From positions 1 to 33,952 of the forward strand of contig QZJX01000044.1 in assembly GCA_003599395.1 (NCBI GenBank): DNA of 33,952 nt, given 5' to 3'. The notes beneath the pieces were generated by a model. It made no database searches. It was given only the letters and a program-made list of their open reading frames with translations, and was not told the DNA's origin. Position numbers and translations under genes: made by a program. Below are positions 15,689 through 24,847 of this stretch, piece by piece. The DNA is from Ignavibacteriales bacterium. Lineage in GTDB: Bacteria > Bacteroidota > Ignavibacteria > Ignavibacteriales > Melioribacteraceae. The stretch's first letter is position 1. Each line of letters starts with the position of its first letter.

Positions 15689-16687
15689 TTAATGTTCAGA
15701 TTTCATATCGCGGTTCATTAACTCAAAAGTCATTTTTTGTGGATCGCGATTTTCATACAAAGTTTTATAAACAGCATCTATTATGGGAGTTTCTACTTTT
15801 GCTTGAAGAGCAAGTTCTCTTGCTGATTTTGCAGTTACAACACCTTCGGCAACCATGTTCATCGATTTTAAAACATCTTTTAACTTAATACCTTTACCGA
15901 TCTGCTCGCCTACGTAGCGGTTTCTGCTGTGCTTACTCATACAAGTAACAATAACATCACCCATTCCGGACAATCCGGAGAAAGTTTCCGGTCTTGCACC
16001 CAATTCAATGCCTAATCTGGAAATTTCAGCTACACCACGTGTCATGATTGCAGCTTTGGTATTATCACCAAATTTTGCTCCGTCAATTATCCCGGCTCCG
16101 ATTGCAATTACATTTTTTAAAGCACCACCTAATTCGACACCAATTATATCAGTTGAAGAATAAACTCTGAAATACGAAGTCATGAATGCGGCTTGTATTT
16201 GTTCAGCGGTTTCAAAACTTTTTGAAGCAGCAACCACTGCGGTCGGTATTTTTTTTGCAACTTCTTCTGCATGACTTGGACCGGAAAGAACACCGATATT
16301 ACTATCAGAAATATTCTTGATAACATCTTTAATTATTAAAGAAACAGTAAATAAAGTCTCGGTTTCAATTCCCTTAGCAACACTTACTAAAATTGTATCA
16401 GTAAAATCAACTTTCTTTAGTTTTTGCAGAACCCCTCGCAAATACTGTGAAGGAATTGCGAGAACAATCATATGCATTCCTTCAACTGCTTCATCCAAGT
16501 CATGAGTTATTTTTATTTCTTTTGGAAGCTTAATGCCCGGTAGATAGACTTTATTAACTCTGGATTTGCTCAAAGATTTGGCATAGGAACGTTTGTATTC
16601 CCATAACGTTACATCATGCCCGTTATTTTGAAGTATAATTGAAAGTGCAGTGCCCCAACCACCGGCACCGATTACTGATATTCGCAT
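15689..16687 (-). CDS. gpsA: Glycerol-3-phosphate dehydrogenase (NAD(P)+)
   Basis: A 332-residue cytosolic enzyme reducing dihydroxyacetone phosphate to sn-glycerol-3-phosphate, the backbone of phospholipids. The N-terminal Rossmann fold has VIGAGGWGTAL (residues 5-15). Further family motifs are VSVAKGIE, LSGPSHAEEVAK, the catalytic ELGGALKNVIAIGAGIIDG segment and NTKAAIMTRGVAEI. It overlaps plsY in TAATG, so the pair is translationally coupled: GpsA makes the acceptor that PlsY acylates. Confidence 0.96.
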   Translation of the reverse strand: MRISVIGAGGWGTALSIILQNNGHDVTLWEYKRSYAKSLSKSRVNKVYLPGIKLPKEIKITHDLDEAVEGMHMIVLAIPSQYLRGVLQKLKKVDFTDTILVSVAKGIETETLFTVSLIIKDVIKNISDSNIGVLSGPSHAEEVAKKIPTAVVAASKSFETAEQIQAAFMTSYFRVYSSTDIIGVELGGALKNVIAIGAGIIDGAKFGDNTKAAIMTRGVAEISRLGIELGARPETFSGLSGMGDVIVTCMSKHSRNRYVGEQIGKGIKLKDVLKSMNMVAEGVVTAKSARELALQAKVETPIIDAVYKTLYENRDPQKMTFELMNRDMKSEH

Positions 16688-17358
16688 TATTTAGAATTTT
16701 TCTTTTTTGAAAGTGATATTCTATTTTCATTACCTTTTAATAATCTTCCTAAATTTGCACGATGAGTATAGATCACAAGTAAAGCAATAAAAATTGCGAA
16801 TGGTAGTATAGTGTGATATCCTTGAATATCAACATGGAAGATATTTTCTCGTACAATAAGAATTAACGGAACCGAGATAGCAGCCAAAATTGAACCAAGT
16901 GAAACATATCTTGAAATTGTAACAACGACAAAGAAGACTGCAAGTGCTAAAAGCATATCTATAGTTATGATTGCAATTAAGAAACCTAATGAAGTAGCAA
17001 TACCTTTCCCGCCTTTGAAGCTAGCAAAAATTGTCCAAATATGACCGATGACGGCAAATAAACCAGCGAAAATTTGTACAAGAGTGAAATCATCAAAAGG
17101 AGTTGCATTAGGGAATGGAAAATCTCCTAAATACAATCTTGCAATAAGAATAACGGCAACTGCGCCCTTTAGTGCATCTAATAAAATTGTTAATACTCCA
17201 TACTTCCACCCCAATATTCTAAAAACATTCGTACCACCGGCATTACCACTGCCGTGTTGACGAATATCAATACCTTTTACTGCCTTAGTAATTAAAATAC
17301 CAGTAGGGATAGACCCGACTAAGTAAGAAAGTATGACAATAATAAGTAGATTAAGCAT
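16687..17358 (-). CDS. plsY: Acyl-phosphate:glycerol-3-phosphate acyltransferase
   Basis: A 223-residue integral membrane enzyme performing the first acylation of glycerol-3-phosphate from acyl phosphate. It has five or more hydrophobic segments and the three conserved cytoplasmic motifs: VGSIPTGIL near 15-23, the loop with HGSGNAGGTNVFRILG near 35-50, and HIWTIFASFKGGKGIATSLG in the middle. The C-terminus extends about 20 residues past usual PlsY as a basic tail (SLSKKKNSK). Ribosome site AGAGGA before ATG 17358. Its stop codon shares a base with the gpsA start. Confidence 0.95.
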   Translation of the reverse strand: MLNLLIIVILSYLVGSIPTGILITKAVKGIDIRQHGSGNAGGTNVFRILGWKYGVLTILLDALKGAVAVILIARLYLGDFPFPNATPFDDFTLVQIFAGLFAVIGHIWTIFASFKGGKGIATSLGFLIAIITIDMLLALAVFFVVVTISRYVSLGSILAAISVPLILIVRENIFHVDIQGYHTILPFAIFIALLVIYTHRANLGRLLKGNENRISLSKKKNSK

Positions 17359-17379
17359 TTGTTTCCTCTATAATTAGAA

Positions 17380-17410
17380 TAAAGTTATGTAAATGTAATC
17401 CAATTTTCAA
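17380..17410 (-). promoter_or_regulatory. Promoter of plsY-gpsA with an overlapping palindrome
   Basis: Minus strand TTG (17410-17408), 20 bases, then TAACTTTA (17387-17380): one mismatch to TTG-N20-TAnnTTTG. The TTG lies in the middle of the perfect 16-bp palindrome ATTTTCAATTGAAAAT at 17403-17418, a possible operator. It lies in the 61-base gap between ispD and plsY. Confidence 0.5.
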
Positions 17411-17419
17411 TTGAAAATA

Positions 17420-18106
17420 TTATCCGTTTCTAGATGTAATAAGATGAAATAATTCTACATCAGATTCAGTAGTAATTTTAAAGTTTAAACTGGAGCCCTC
17501 AACCAGATTAACGGACTCTCCAAGTCTTGTGACTAACATTGATTCGTCAGTCCCAACAAATGATTCCTCAGCAGCTTTTTGCATTGCTCTCAAAAGTACA
17601 GAATATTTGAAAGCCTGAGGAGTTTGAATATAGTTAATTTTTCCTCGATTAATATAATTTACGATTACATCTGTCCCGTTAACTAAAGTGTCTTTTGCTT
17701 TAATTGCAGCAACAGCATTTCCCTTTAACTTTGCAGTCTCAATTATATCATCGAGAATATTTTGCGATAATAAAGGTCTGGCAGCATCGTGAACTAGAAC
17801 TAAATCATCTTCTTCTGCATTAATTGAAAGGAGAGCATTATAGACGGAATATTGTCGCTCACTGCCCCCCTCAACAATTTTCAAAATCTTCCAGAAACCA
17901 TTCTTAGCTTTAACTTGCTCAAGCAAGTCAAAATACTCAGGTTGAGCGGAAACGATTATATGATCAATTTTTGTATTAAACTGAAAAACTTCCAAAGTGT
18001 ACGCGATAAGTTCACGTTCATGAAATTTCATGTACTGCTTCGGAATTTCACCGCCAATTCGTTTACCGGTTCCACCAGCTGGTATTATGACGAATACTTT
18101 ACTCAT
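17420..18106 (-). CDS. ispD: 2-C-methyl-D-erythritol 4-phosphate cytidylyltransferase
   Basis: A 228-residue nucleotidyltransferase of the MEP isoprenoid pathway, joining CTP and methylerythritol phosphate. N-terminal VIIPAGGTGKRIGGEIPKQY (residues 6-25) is the signature nucleotide loop, VLVHDAARPLL lies in the middle and the IQTPQAFKY motif follows. The C-terminal part keeps GTDESML and the TTESD ending. The close relative TarI (CDP-ribitol synthesis) is an alternative but there are no teichoic acid genes here. No ispF is adjacent. Start shares a base with the queA stop (TAATG). Confidence 0.92.
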   Translation of the reverse strand: MSKVFVIIPAGGTGKRIGGEIPKQYMKFHERELIAYTLEVFQFNTKIDHIIVSAQPEYFDLLEQVKAKNGFWKILKIVEGGSERQYSVYNALLSINAEEDDLVLVHDAARPLLSQNILDDIIETAKLKGNAVAAIKAKDTLVNGTDVIVNYINRGKINYIQTPQAFKYSVLLRAMQKAAEESFVGTDESMLVTRLGESVNLVEGSSLNFKITTESDVELFHLITSRNG

Positions 18107-19143
18107 TAGATTATCAACATTGCATCGCCATAACTGAGAAATCTATAACCCTCTTTCAATGCCTTTTTATAACTTTTCATCACAAAATCATAACCGCCAA
18201 ATGCCGCTGAAAGCATCAATAATGTTGATTCGGGTTGATGGAAATTTGTAATCAATTTTTTTGTGATCTTAAAGTCATATTGAGGGAAGATAAACTTATC
18301 GGTCCAACCGAAGTTTGGTTTAGAGAAACCTTCTGCAGTAACACTACTCTCTAATGCACGAGTTGTGCTTGTACCAACAACAAAAATATTTTTCTTTCCT
18401 TCAAGTGCTTTATTAATTTCAGCAGCCGTATCATCGGGAATTTCAAAATATTCAGAATCCATTTTATGTTTAGTCAAGTCTTCAACTTCAACAGGTCTAA
18501 ATGTGCCTAAACCAATGTGAAGAATAACAGGTACAACCTTTATACCTTTTTTCTTAATCTTCTTAATTAGTTCGGGAGTAAAATGTAGTCCGGCCGTTGG
18601 TGCTGCAACAGAACCGTCTTCCTGAGCAAAGATGGTTTGATAATTTTCACGATCTTTAGGTTCAACATCTCTTTTAATATATGGAGGAAGAGGCGTTTGA
18701 CCAATTTTATCTATTGCTTTGAAAATATCACCGGCATCATCATTAAATCTAACCGTTCTGCCTCTTGAGGTTGTGTTGTCGATTACTTCGCACCATAAAT
18801 TATCATTGAAGTAGATTCTATTGCCAATTCGTACTTTCCTAGCCGGATCAACAATCACATCCCAGATATTTTCTTCTTTGTTTAATTCGCGCAATACAAA
18901 GACTTCAATCTTTGCATTGGTACGTTCTTTTTTTCCGTAAAGACGAGCTTGCATAACTTTGGTTTCATTGACAACCAACACATCACCTTTGGACATATAG
19001 TCAACAACGTCGGCGAACGTTTTATGCTCAATCTCTTGGGTTTTCCTATTGAGAACCATCAGTTTTGCCTTATCCCTTTTTTTCTCGGGATATTTTGCGA
19101 TTGCAGTTTTAGGCAGATTATACTTAAAATCTGATAGCTTCAT
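18106..19143 (-). CDS. queA: S-adenosylmethionine:tRNA ribosyltransferase-isomerase
   Basis: A 345-residue enzyme that transfers and rearranges the ribosyl part of SAM onto 7-aminomethyl-deazaguanine in tRNA, making epoxyqueuosine. Family features run end to end: LSDFKYNLPKTAIAKYP at the start, VLVVNETKVMQARLYG, PLPPYIKR, the APTAGLHFT motif, HIGLGTFRPVEVEDL, GTSTTRALES, TNFHQPESTLLML and the closing RFLSYGDAMLI. Ribosome site AAGGAG precedes ATG 19143. It follows the PPDK gene after a stable hairpin and is coupled to ispD. Confidence 0.96.
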   Translation of the reverse strand: MKLSDFKYNLPKTAIAKYPEKKRDKAKLMVLNRKTQEIEHKTFADVVDYMSKGDVLVVNETKVMQARLYGKKERTNAKIEVFVLRELNKEENIWDVIVDPARKVRIGNRIYFNDNLWCEVIDNTTSRGRTVRFNDDAGDIFKAIDKIGQTPLPPYIKRDVEPKDRENYQTIFAQEDGSVAAPTAGLHFTPELIKKIKKKGIKVVPVILHIGLGTFRPVEVEDLTKHKMDSEYFEIPDDTAAEINKALEGKKNIFVVGTSTTRALESSVTAEGFSKPNFGWTDKFIFPQYDFKITKKLITNFHQPESTLLMLSAAFGGYDFVMKSYKKALKEGYRFLSYGDAMLII

Positions 19144-19181
19144 TTATTCTCCTTCTCTGATGATCTTTTTATTAATGTATA

Positions 19182-19210
19182 TGAGCGGGGGGAAATAATC
19201 CTCCCGCTCA
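19182..19210 (-). terminator. Stable hairpin after the PPDK gene, weak or no U-tract
   Basis: An 11-bp stem including one G-T pair (TGAGCGGG core, loop of 7) begins 4 bases after the PPDK stop. On the minus strand it is followed by ATATACATTAAT rather than a U-run, so it may be a poor terminator that protects the PPDK transcript end or only partly limits read-through into queA. Confidence 0.5.
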
Positions 19211-19214
19211 CTTA

Positions 19215-21989
19215 TTATTTCTTTTTGGATACTTTTTTCTTTGATGATTTTTTAACAACTGATTTATCTTTTAGAGTAGCTCTTGCTGCAGCTAAACGAG
19301 CAATCGGAACTCTGAAAGGAGAGCAACTGACATAATTCATTCCAACACGATGACAGAATTCAACAGAATCCGGTTCACCACCATGTTCGCCGCAAATACC
19401 TACTTTCAGATCTGCTCTGGTTTCTCTTCCTTTATCGGTTCCCATTTTAACGAGTGCACCAACACCTTCTTGGTCTATACTTTCAAATGGATCCTTTGGA
19501 AGTATATCTTGCTCAACATATTTTGGCAAGAATTTTCCGGAATCATCACGAGATAAACCAAAAGTAGTTTGAGTTAAATCATTTGTTCCAAAACTGAAGA
19601 ACTCAGCAACTTCTGCAATTTGATCTGCGGTTACAGCCGCTCTTGGTAACTCGATCATTGTACCGACAAGGTAATTTACTTTTTTACCTTTTTCTGCAAA
19701 AACTTCTTTTGCAACTTTTCTTACAATTGCTTCTTGAAGTTTTAATTCATTTACATGACCAACCAATGGAATCATTATTTCAGGATTTACCTTAATTCCT
19801 TCTTTTGCAACATTAATCGCAGCTTCAAATATTGCTCTAGCTTGCATTTCTGTAATTTCCGGGAAACTGATACCTAAACGGCAGCCTCTGAACCCTAGCA
19901 TTGGATTAAATTCATGAAGAGATTCAATTTTCTCTTTAACAGCTTTAGCTGAAACACCTAATGCATCAGCGGTTTCTTGAATTTCTTTTTCTTGATGAGG
20001 TAAGAATTCATGAAGAGGTGGATCTAATGTTCTTACCGTAACGGGACGACCTTTCATCACTCTGAATATTCCTTCAAAGTCAGCTCGTTGATAAGGGAGC
20101 AGTTTATTTATTGCTTTCTTTCTGCCTTGTTCACTATTAGAGAGTATCATTTCACGAACTGCAAGAATTCTATTTTCACCGAAGAACATGTGTTCGGTTC
20201 TGCAAAGACCGATACCTTCAGCACCAAAAGCAATTGCATTTGCTGATTGATCCGGTTGATCGGCATTAGTTCTTACATTCATAGTTCTTACTTGATCAGC
20301 CCATTTCATTAGGTCTGCGTAAGTTTTATAAACATCGGATTTTTTAGGATCCATTTCTTTAGTAATGAGAACCTGGATAACTTCCGAAGGTTTGGTTGTC
20401 AATTCACCCTTGATTACTTCACCAGTTGTTCCGTCAATTGAAATGTAATCACCTTCTCTAAGAACATGCTCTGATCCTTCAACTTTCATAACACCGGCTT
20501 TATAATCAATATTAAGAGTACCACAACCAGCGACACAAACCTTACCCATTTGTCGGGCAACTAGAGCAGCATGTGAAGTCATACCGCCACGAGCTGTAAG
20601 AATACCATCTGAAGCATTCATACCTTTAATATCTTCCGGAGAAGTTTCGATACGAACGAGAATAACTTTATCACCCTTAGCAGCCATTACTTCGGCATCA
20701 TGAGCTGAGAATGCAATTTTACCTGATGCAGCACCAGGACCGGCATTTAAACCTTTAGCCAATAGAAGGCCTGAATCAATTGCTGATTGTTTTTCCTTTA
20801 AATCAAAGATTGGTCTGAGTAATTGATTTAATTGATTTGGTTCAATTCTCATCAATGCTTGTTCTTTGGTAATAAATTTTTGTCGAACCATATCAACTGC
20901 AATTTTAATAGCAGCAAAACCTGTTCTTTTACCGACACGGCATTGTAGCATCCAGAGTTTACCTTGTTGAATTGTAAATTCTATATCCAACATATCTTTG
21001 TAATGTTTTTCTAACTTTAATCTGAAGCCATCTAATTGTTTGTAAACTTTTGGATCATCTTTCTTAAGATTTTCAATTGGCTCGGGAGTTCTTACACCCG
21101 CAACTACGTCTTCACCTTGAGCGTTGAACAAATATTCGCCATAGAATTTATTTTCGCCTGAAGCAGGATCACGAGTAAATGCAACACCAGTACCGGAATC
21201 TTCACCCATATTTCCAAATACCATCGATTGTACGTTTACTGCAGTTCCCCATTCAGCCGGAATGTTGTTAAGTTTTCTGTAAACAATAGCTCTTTCATTC
21301 TGCCATGATGCAAAGACTGCACCAACTGCACCCCAAAGTTGTTCCATTGGATCAGATGGGAAATCAAATCCTTTCTTCTCTTTGATTGCAGCTTTGTATT
21401 CAGCAATTAATTCTTTTAATTGCTCGGTTGAAAGTTCATTATCTTTTTCAACACCAGCTTGTTTTTTCTTGCGTTCAAGAATTACTTCAAACGGATCATG
21501 ATCGTGTTTATCTTCAGGTCGTAATCCTAGAACAACATCACCATACATTTGAACAAATCTTCTGTATGAATCATATGCAAAACGAGGATTGTTAGTTTTT
21601 TTGCTTAACGCTTCAACTGTCACGTCGTTAAGACCAAGATTAAGTATAGTGTCCATCATTCCGGGCATTGATGCACGAGCTCCTGAACGGACGGAAAGAA
21701 GCAATGGGTTTGTTGTATCACCAAAAACTGCTCCCATTTCTTTTTCAATTTTGGATATTGCTTTTAATACTTGATCCTTTAATTCTTTTGGGTACTTCTT
21801 CTTATTATCGTAATAATAAGTACAAACTTCGGTTGTAATTGTGAACCCCGCAGGAACAGGTAAACCAATGTTTACCATTTCAGCAAGGTTTGCACCTTTA
21901 CCGCCAAGTAAGTTTTTCATATCAGCTTTACCTTCAGCACGCTTTCCTCCGAAGAAGTAGACATACTTAGGTGTCTTTTTTGCAGCCAT
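19215..21989 (-). CDS. ppdK: Pyruvate, phosphate dikinase
   Basis: A 924-residue enzyme interconverting pyruvate + ATP + Pi and phosphoenolpyruvate + AMP + PPi. The nucleotide-binding domain starts with [12 protein letters not shown] at 27-38 and has [16 protein letters not shown] near 99-114. The swivelling domain carries the phospho-histidine H473 in [14 protein letters not shown], with the regulatory-type threonine T471 two residues before. The C-terminal TIM barrel has [12 protein letters not shown] near 591-602, NPMLGFRG near 695-702, [11 protein letters not shown] near 797-807 and the catalytic cysteine C866 in GICGEHGG. The last 14 residues form a Lys/Ser tail ([12 protein letters not shown]) absent from typical PPDK. 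A very strong Shine-Dalgarno (AAGGAGGT, minus strand) precedes the ATG by 5 bases, indicating high expression. It lies 24 bases after lpxK. Confidence 0.97.
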   Translation of the reverse strand: MAAKKTPKYVYFFGGKRAEGKADMKNLLGGKGANLAEMVNIGLPVPAGFTITTEVCTYYYDNKKKYPKELKDQVLKAISKIEKEMGAVFGDTTNPLLLSVRSGARASMPGMMDTILNLGLNDVTVEALSKKTNNPRFAYDSYRRFVQMYGDVVLGLRPEDKHDHDPFEVILERKKKQAGVEKDNELSTEQLKELIAEYKAAIKEKKGFDFPSDPMEQLWGAVGAVFASWQNERAIVYRKLNNIPAEWGTAVNVQSMVFGNMGEDSGTGVAFTRDPASGENKFYGEYLFNAQGEDVVAGVRTPEPIENLKKDDPKVYKQLDGFRLKLEKHYKDMLDIEFTIQQGKLWMLQCRVGKRTGFAAIKIAVDMVRQKFITKEQALMRIEPNQLNQLLRPIFDLKEKQSAIDSGLLLAKGLNAGPGAASGKIAFSAHDAEVMAAKGDKVILVRIETSPEDIKGMNASDGILTARGGMTSHAALVARQMGKVCVAGCGTLNIDYKAGVMKVEGSEHVLREGDYISIDGTTGEVIKGELTTKPSEVIQVLITKEMDPKKSDVYKTYADLMKWADQVRTMNVRTNADQPDQSANAIAFGAEGIGLCRTEHMFFGENRILAVREMILSNSEQGRKKAINKLLPYQRADFEGIFRVMKGRPVTVRTLDPPLHEFLPHQEKEIQETADALGVSAKAVKEKIESLHEFNPMLGFRGCRLGISFPEITEMQARAIFEAAINVAKEGIKVNPEIMIPLVGHVNELKLQEAIVRKVAKEVFAEKGKKVNYLVGTMIELPRAAVTADQIAEVAEFFSFGTNDLTQTTFGLSRDDSGKFLPKYVEQDILPKDPFESIDQEGVGALVKMGTDKGRETRADLKVGICGEHGGEPDSVEFCHRVGMNYVSCSPFRVPIARLAAARATLKDKSVVKKSSKKKVSKKK

Positions 21990-22013
21990 TAAAGACCTCC
22001 TTACATTAATAGA

Positions 22014-23069
22014 TTATTTTTTTTCGAATATATGTTTAAGCAAGTTGCTCATTTCTTCATCTTCCTCAATCACCATTTCAATCTTGAGGTAGTATATATC
22101 AATGTCATCAAATTCTTTGCTATAGGCATTAAGCTTTACAGCATCTTTTTGAGTTGTGATGACAGAATAAGAATTAGTATCGTAGAACATTTTTCTAATT
22201 GCTTGTATTTCCTTTAGGCTATAAGATTTATGATCTCCAAAAGTAATTCTGTTCGTTAAATCAATTTTATTATGCTTAAGAACATTTAAAAATGAATGCG
22301 GTCTTGCAATTCCACATACCACTAAACTTTTTTGACCATGGAATTCTTCAATTTCATAAAATTTGTGGTCCTTTACATCATAAAAACCGGTAGCTTTATA
22401 AAAAGCATGAAATATTTTTTTGCTTTCAAAATAGCGAAGGATATTCTCCGGAATATCTTCCTTATCAGAAAATTTTCTGTTTATTATTATTGCATCTGCT
22501 CGTCTGGCAGAAGAGAATGGTTCTCTCATGCTGCCAACCGGTAAAAGTTCTTGATCTGATCTACCGGCAACTCTTAAAAATTTTTGATCAAAGACGAGTA
22601 AGTTAAGATCACGTGCAATCCATCTATGTTGAAAAGCATCATCTAATACAACACAATCAAGATCAAATTTATTGATTAATCTCTGTGCACCTTCAACTCG
22701 TTTTTCGGCAACTGCAGCGGGAACTTTACATTCTTGTGCCGCAAAATATATCTCATCGCCACTTTCAATAACTGATTTAAAGAATTCCTTGCCATCGGAT
22801 ATCAATTGATATCCTCTTGTTGTTCTCTTATAACCGCGACTAAGGATTGCCGGTTTCTTTTTAAGTTCTTTTAATTTATTTGTGATATAAATTACGGTAG
22901 GTGTCTTACCGGCACCACCAAGAACTAAATTTCCCACAGAAATAATTTTTGCATTTACTTGATGACTTGTAAATATTCCTTTGTCAAAGAACATGTTTCT
23001 AAGCTTAATAACACTTGCATAGATAAATACAAATGGTGAAAGCAGTATTTTAATTGTTGGTGTTAACAA
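22014..23069 (-). CDS. lpxK: Tetraacyldisaccharide 4'-kinase
   Basis: A 351-residue inner-membrane-associated kinase that phosphorylates the 4' position of the lipid A disaccharide. The N-terminal hydrophobic anchor (residues 7-20) is followed by RNMFFDKG and the P-loop ISVGNLVLGGAGKTPTV with GGAGKTP at 51-57, then ILSRGYKR and the VVLDDAFQHRWIARDLN motif with its conserved DD and QHR. The start is TTG at 23069, inside the end of the acyltransferase gene (20-base overlap). No better start exists upstream of the anchor, and the next Met is residue 26, which would remove it. Confidence 0.94.
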   Translation of the reverse strand: MLTPTIKILLSPFVFIYASVIKLRNMFFDKGIFTSHQVNAKIISVGNLVLGGAGKTPTVIYITNKLKELKKKPAILSRGYKRTTRGYQLISDGKEFFKSVIESGDEIYFAAQECKVPAAVAEKRVEGAQRLINKFDLDCVVLDDAFQHRWIARDLNLLVFDQKFLRVAGRSDQELLPVGSMREPFSSARRADAIIINRKFSDKEDIPENILRYFESKKIFHAFYKATGFYDVKDHKFYEIEEFHGQKSLVVCGIARPHSFLNVLKHNKIDLTNRITFGDHKSYSLKEIQAIRKMFYDTNSYSVITTQKDAVKLNAYSKEFDDIDIYYLKIEMVIEEDEEMSNLLKHIFEKK

Positions 23070-23721
23070 TTTGCTCGGCTTCTTCCTGAAGTTTATTTAA
23101 TTCCAATTCACAGTCTTGAATTAATTTAGAAATCTCTTCTCGTGTACTTTTTTCGTTTACATAAATCGGATCGGAATAAATAACTGTTACTTTACTAAAT
23201 GCTTTTGGAACTTGAAACTTATCCCAACTATTAAAGACGTAATGCTTTTTAGAAGCAGTTCCAATTAAAACAAGAGGAATTGATTTTCTATGAGCTAATA
23301 CGACTGCACCCGGTTTCATCTTGAATTGAGGACCGGTTGGTCCATCAGGCGTAATAGCAAACGAAAATCCTTCATCAATTTTATCTTCCATTATCTTAAG
23401 TGCTTCTTTACCTCCGATATGACTTGATCCTCTAACAACATTATAATTCCAATTGTTCAAAAGCTTTGTCAGAATATCACCGTCTTTGCTTCTACTTACC
23501 AAAGCGGCAATTTTGTATTTACGTTGAACATACCAAGGGATAAGCATTCGACCATGCCAAAAAGCTGAAATAAATTGCTCGTTATTATTGAGTACTTTTA
23601 AAATCGCCGTTTCATTAAATATTTTAATGCGATACGTCTTAGTAACCAGATTTACAATAAAATTAAGAACAGTAAGACCTAAAAGGCTGAGAACTCTTTT
23701 TTTGATTTCTTTAAGTCTCAT
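23050..23721 (-). CDS. DUF374 lysophospholipid acyltransferase-like protein, probable lipid A acyltransferase
   Basis: A 223-residue membrane-associated protein from ATG 23721 (an in-frame TTG at 23733 would add four residues). It has a basic N-terminus with a hydrophobic segment, FWHGRMLIPW with the His-Arg pair, LVSRSKDGDIL, VVRGSSHIGGKEAL and ITPDGPTGPQFKMKPGAVVLA. Together these match the DUF374 branch of the LPLAT superfamily. Its place between lpxB and lpxK with overlaps on both sides suggests lipid A acylation. LpxJ-type late acyltransferases of epsilonproteobacteria are, to my recollection, from this branch, so an LpxJ-like role is plausible. No canonical LpxL/LpxM is in the window. 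Family call firm; acyl donor and position unknown. Confidence 0.8.
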   Translation of the reverse strand: MRLKEIKKRVLSLLGLTVLNFIVNLVTKTYRIKIFNETAILKVLNNNEQFISAFWHGRMLIPWYVQRKYKIAALVSRSKDGDILTKLLNNWNYNVVRGSSHIGGKEALKIMEDKIDEGFSFAITPDGPTGPQFKMKPGAVVLAHRKSIPLVLIGTASKKHYVFNSWDKFQVPKAFSKVTVIYSDPIYVNEKSTREEISKLIQDCELELNKLQEEAEQIVNTNN

Positions 23722-24847
23722 TATAACCGGCAACTATTATTTCTGCCGCACGTTTTGATGCTCCGGGACTTCCCAATTTCTCTTTTATAAGTGATAATTC
23801 ATCTTTGATCTTTTGATATAATTTTATATCACTTAATATTTTGTCAGCTTCTAAAAATATTTTTCTCTCGTTTACATCATCTTGAATTAATTCTGGTAAA
23901 ACTGTTTTCCCAAGAATAATATTTGCCATTGCAATATTATTAATCTTAGCCAGTGCTTTCCCTATGCGATAAGTTAAACCGGCTGTTTTATACACTACAA
24001 TGCTGGGCAATTCCATTAATCCGGTTTCTAGAGTTGAGGTTCCGGATTTAATAATTCCAAATTTTGAATTAGCGAGTAAATCATAGTTATTACCATGGCT
24101 TATGGTAAACTCAATATTGCCGGCAATCTCTTTTAATAAATCCTCTTCAATATTTTCTGAACAAGCAACAATAATATGCATATTATATTTGGCAGCAATA
24201 CTTTTTGCACCGGTAATCACTTCCGGGAATATTCTCTCAATTTCTTGTTTTCTACTTCCCGGCATTACAAGTAGAATTTCTTTAGAAAGATCTAAATTTA
24301 GCTTACTGTAAAGTTCTTGTTTCGATAGAAAATTGTATTCCGAAATCCTGTCAATCAATGGATGTCCGACATAATCAACCACAACATTAGCGTTTTGATA
24401 AAAATCTTTTTCAAAAGGGAAGAGTACGATCATCTTATCAATATATTTTCTAATTTTTTTTACTCTTCCTTGTCCCCAAGCCCAAATTTGGGGTGATATA
24501 TAATAATAAACTTTAGCGCCTAACTTTTTAATTTTTGGAGCTAGGTTCAAATTAAATCCCGGATAGTCAATTAACACAACTTCTTTAATATTATTTTGCT
24601 TTATATGTGACAACAAATTTTTCTGAACTCGTTTAATAAAAGGGATATGCTTAATCACTTCAGTAAATCCAAGAAAAGACATATCTTTTATGTGATATAA
24701 TAATTCCATTCCGCTTATTTGCATCAAATTACCGCCGATTCCAACTACGGAAACTTCGGGATCCAGTTTTTTTATCTCGCTTATTAATACAGCCCCGTGC
24801 ATATCACCCGATACTTCACCGGCAATTATCATTAATTTCTTATTCAA
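23711..24847 (-). CDS. lpxB: Lipid-A-disaccharide synthase
   Basis: A 378-residue GT-B peripheral membrane enzyme that condenses UDP-diacylglucosamine and lipid X to the lipid A disaccharide. Markers: IIAGEVSGDMHG near 7-18, MSFLGFTEVIKHIP, LIDYPGFNLNLAPK, YYYISPQIWAWGQGRVKKI, DYVGHPLID, VMPGSRKQEIE and SGTSTLETGLMELPSIVVYK. The start is taken at TTG 24847, overlapping the methyltransferase gene by 8 bases; an in-frame ATG at 24832 would give a protein only five residues shorter and cannot be excluded. The stop overlaps the acyltransferase start. Confidence 0.95.
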   Translation of the reverse strand: MNKKLMIIAGEVSGDMHGAVLISEIKKLDPEVSVVGIGGNLMQISGMELLYHIKDMSFLGFTEVIKHIPFIKRVQKNLLSHIKQNNIKEVVLIDYPGFNLNLAPKIKKLGAKVYYYISPQIWAWGQGRVKKIRKYIDKMIVLFPFEKDFYQNANVVVDYVGHPLIDRISEYNFLSKQELYSKLNLDLSKEILLVMPGSRKQEIERIFPEVITGAKSIAAKYNMHIIVACSENIEEDLLKEIAGNIEFTISHGNNYDLLANSKFGIIKSGTSTLETGLMELPSIVVYKTAGLTYRIGKALAKINNIAMANIILGKTVLPELIQDDVNERKIFLEADKILSDIKLYQKIKDELSLIKEKLGSPGASKRAAEIIVAGYNET

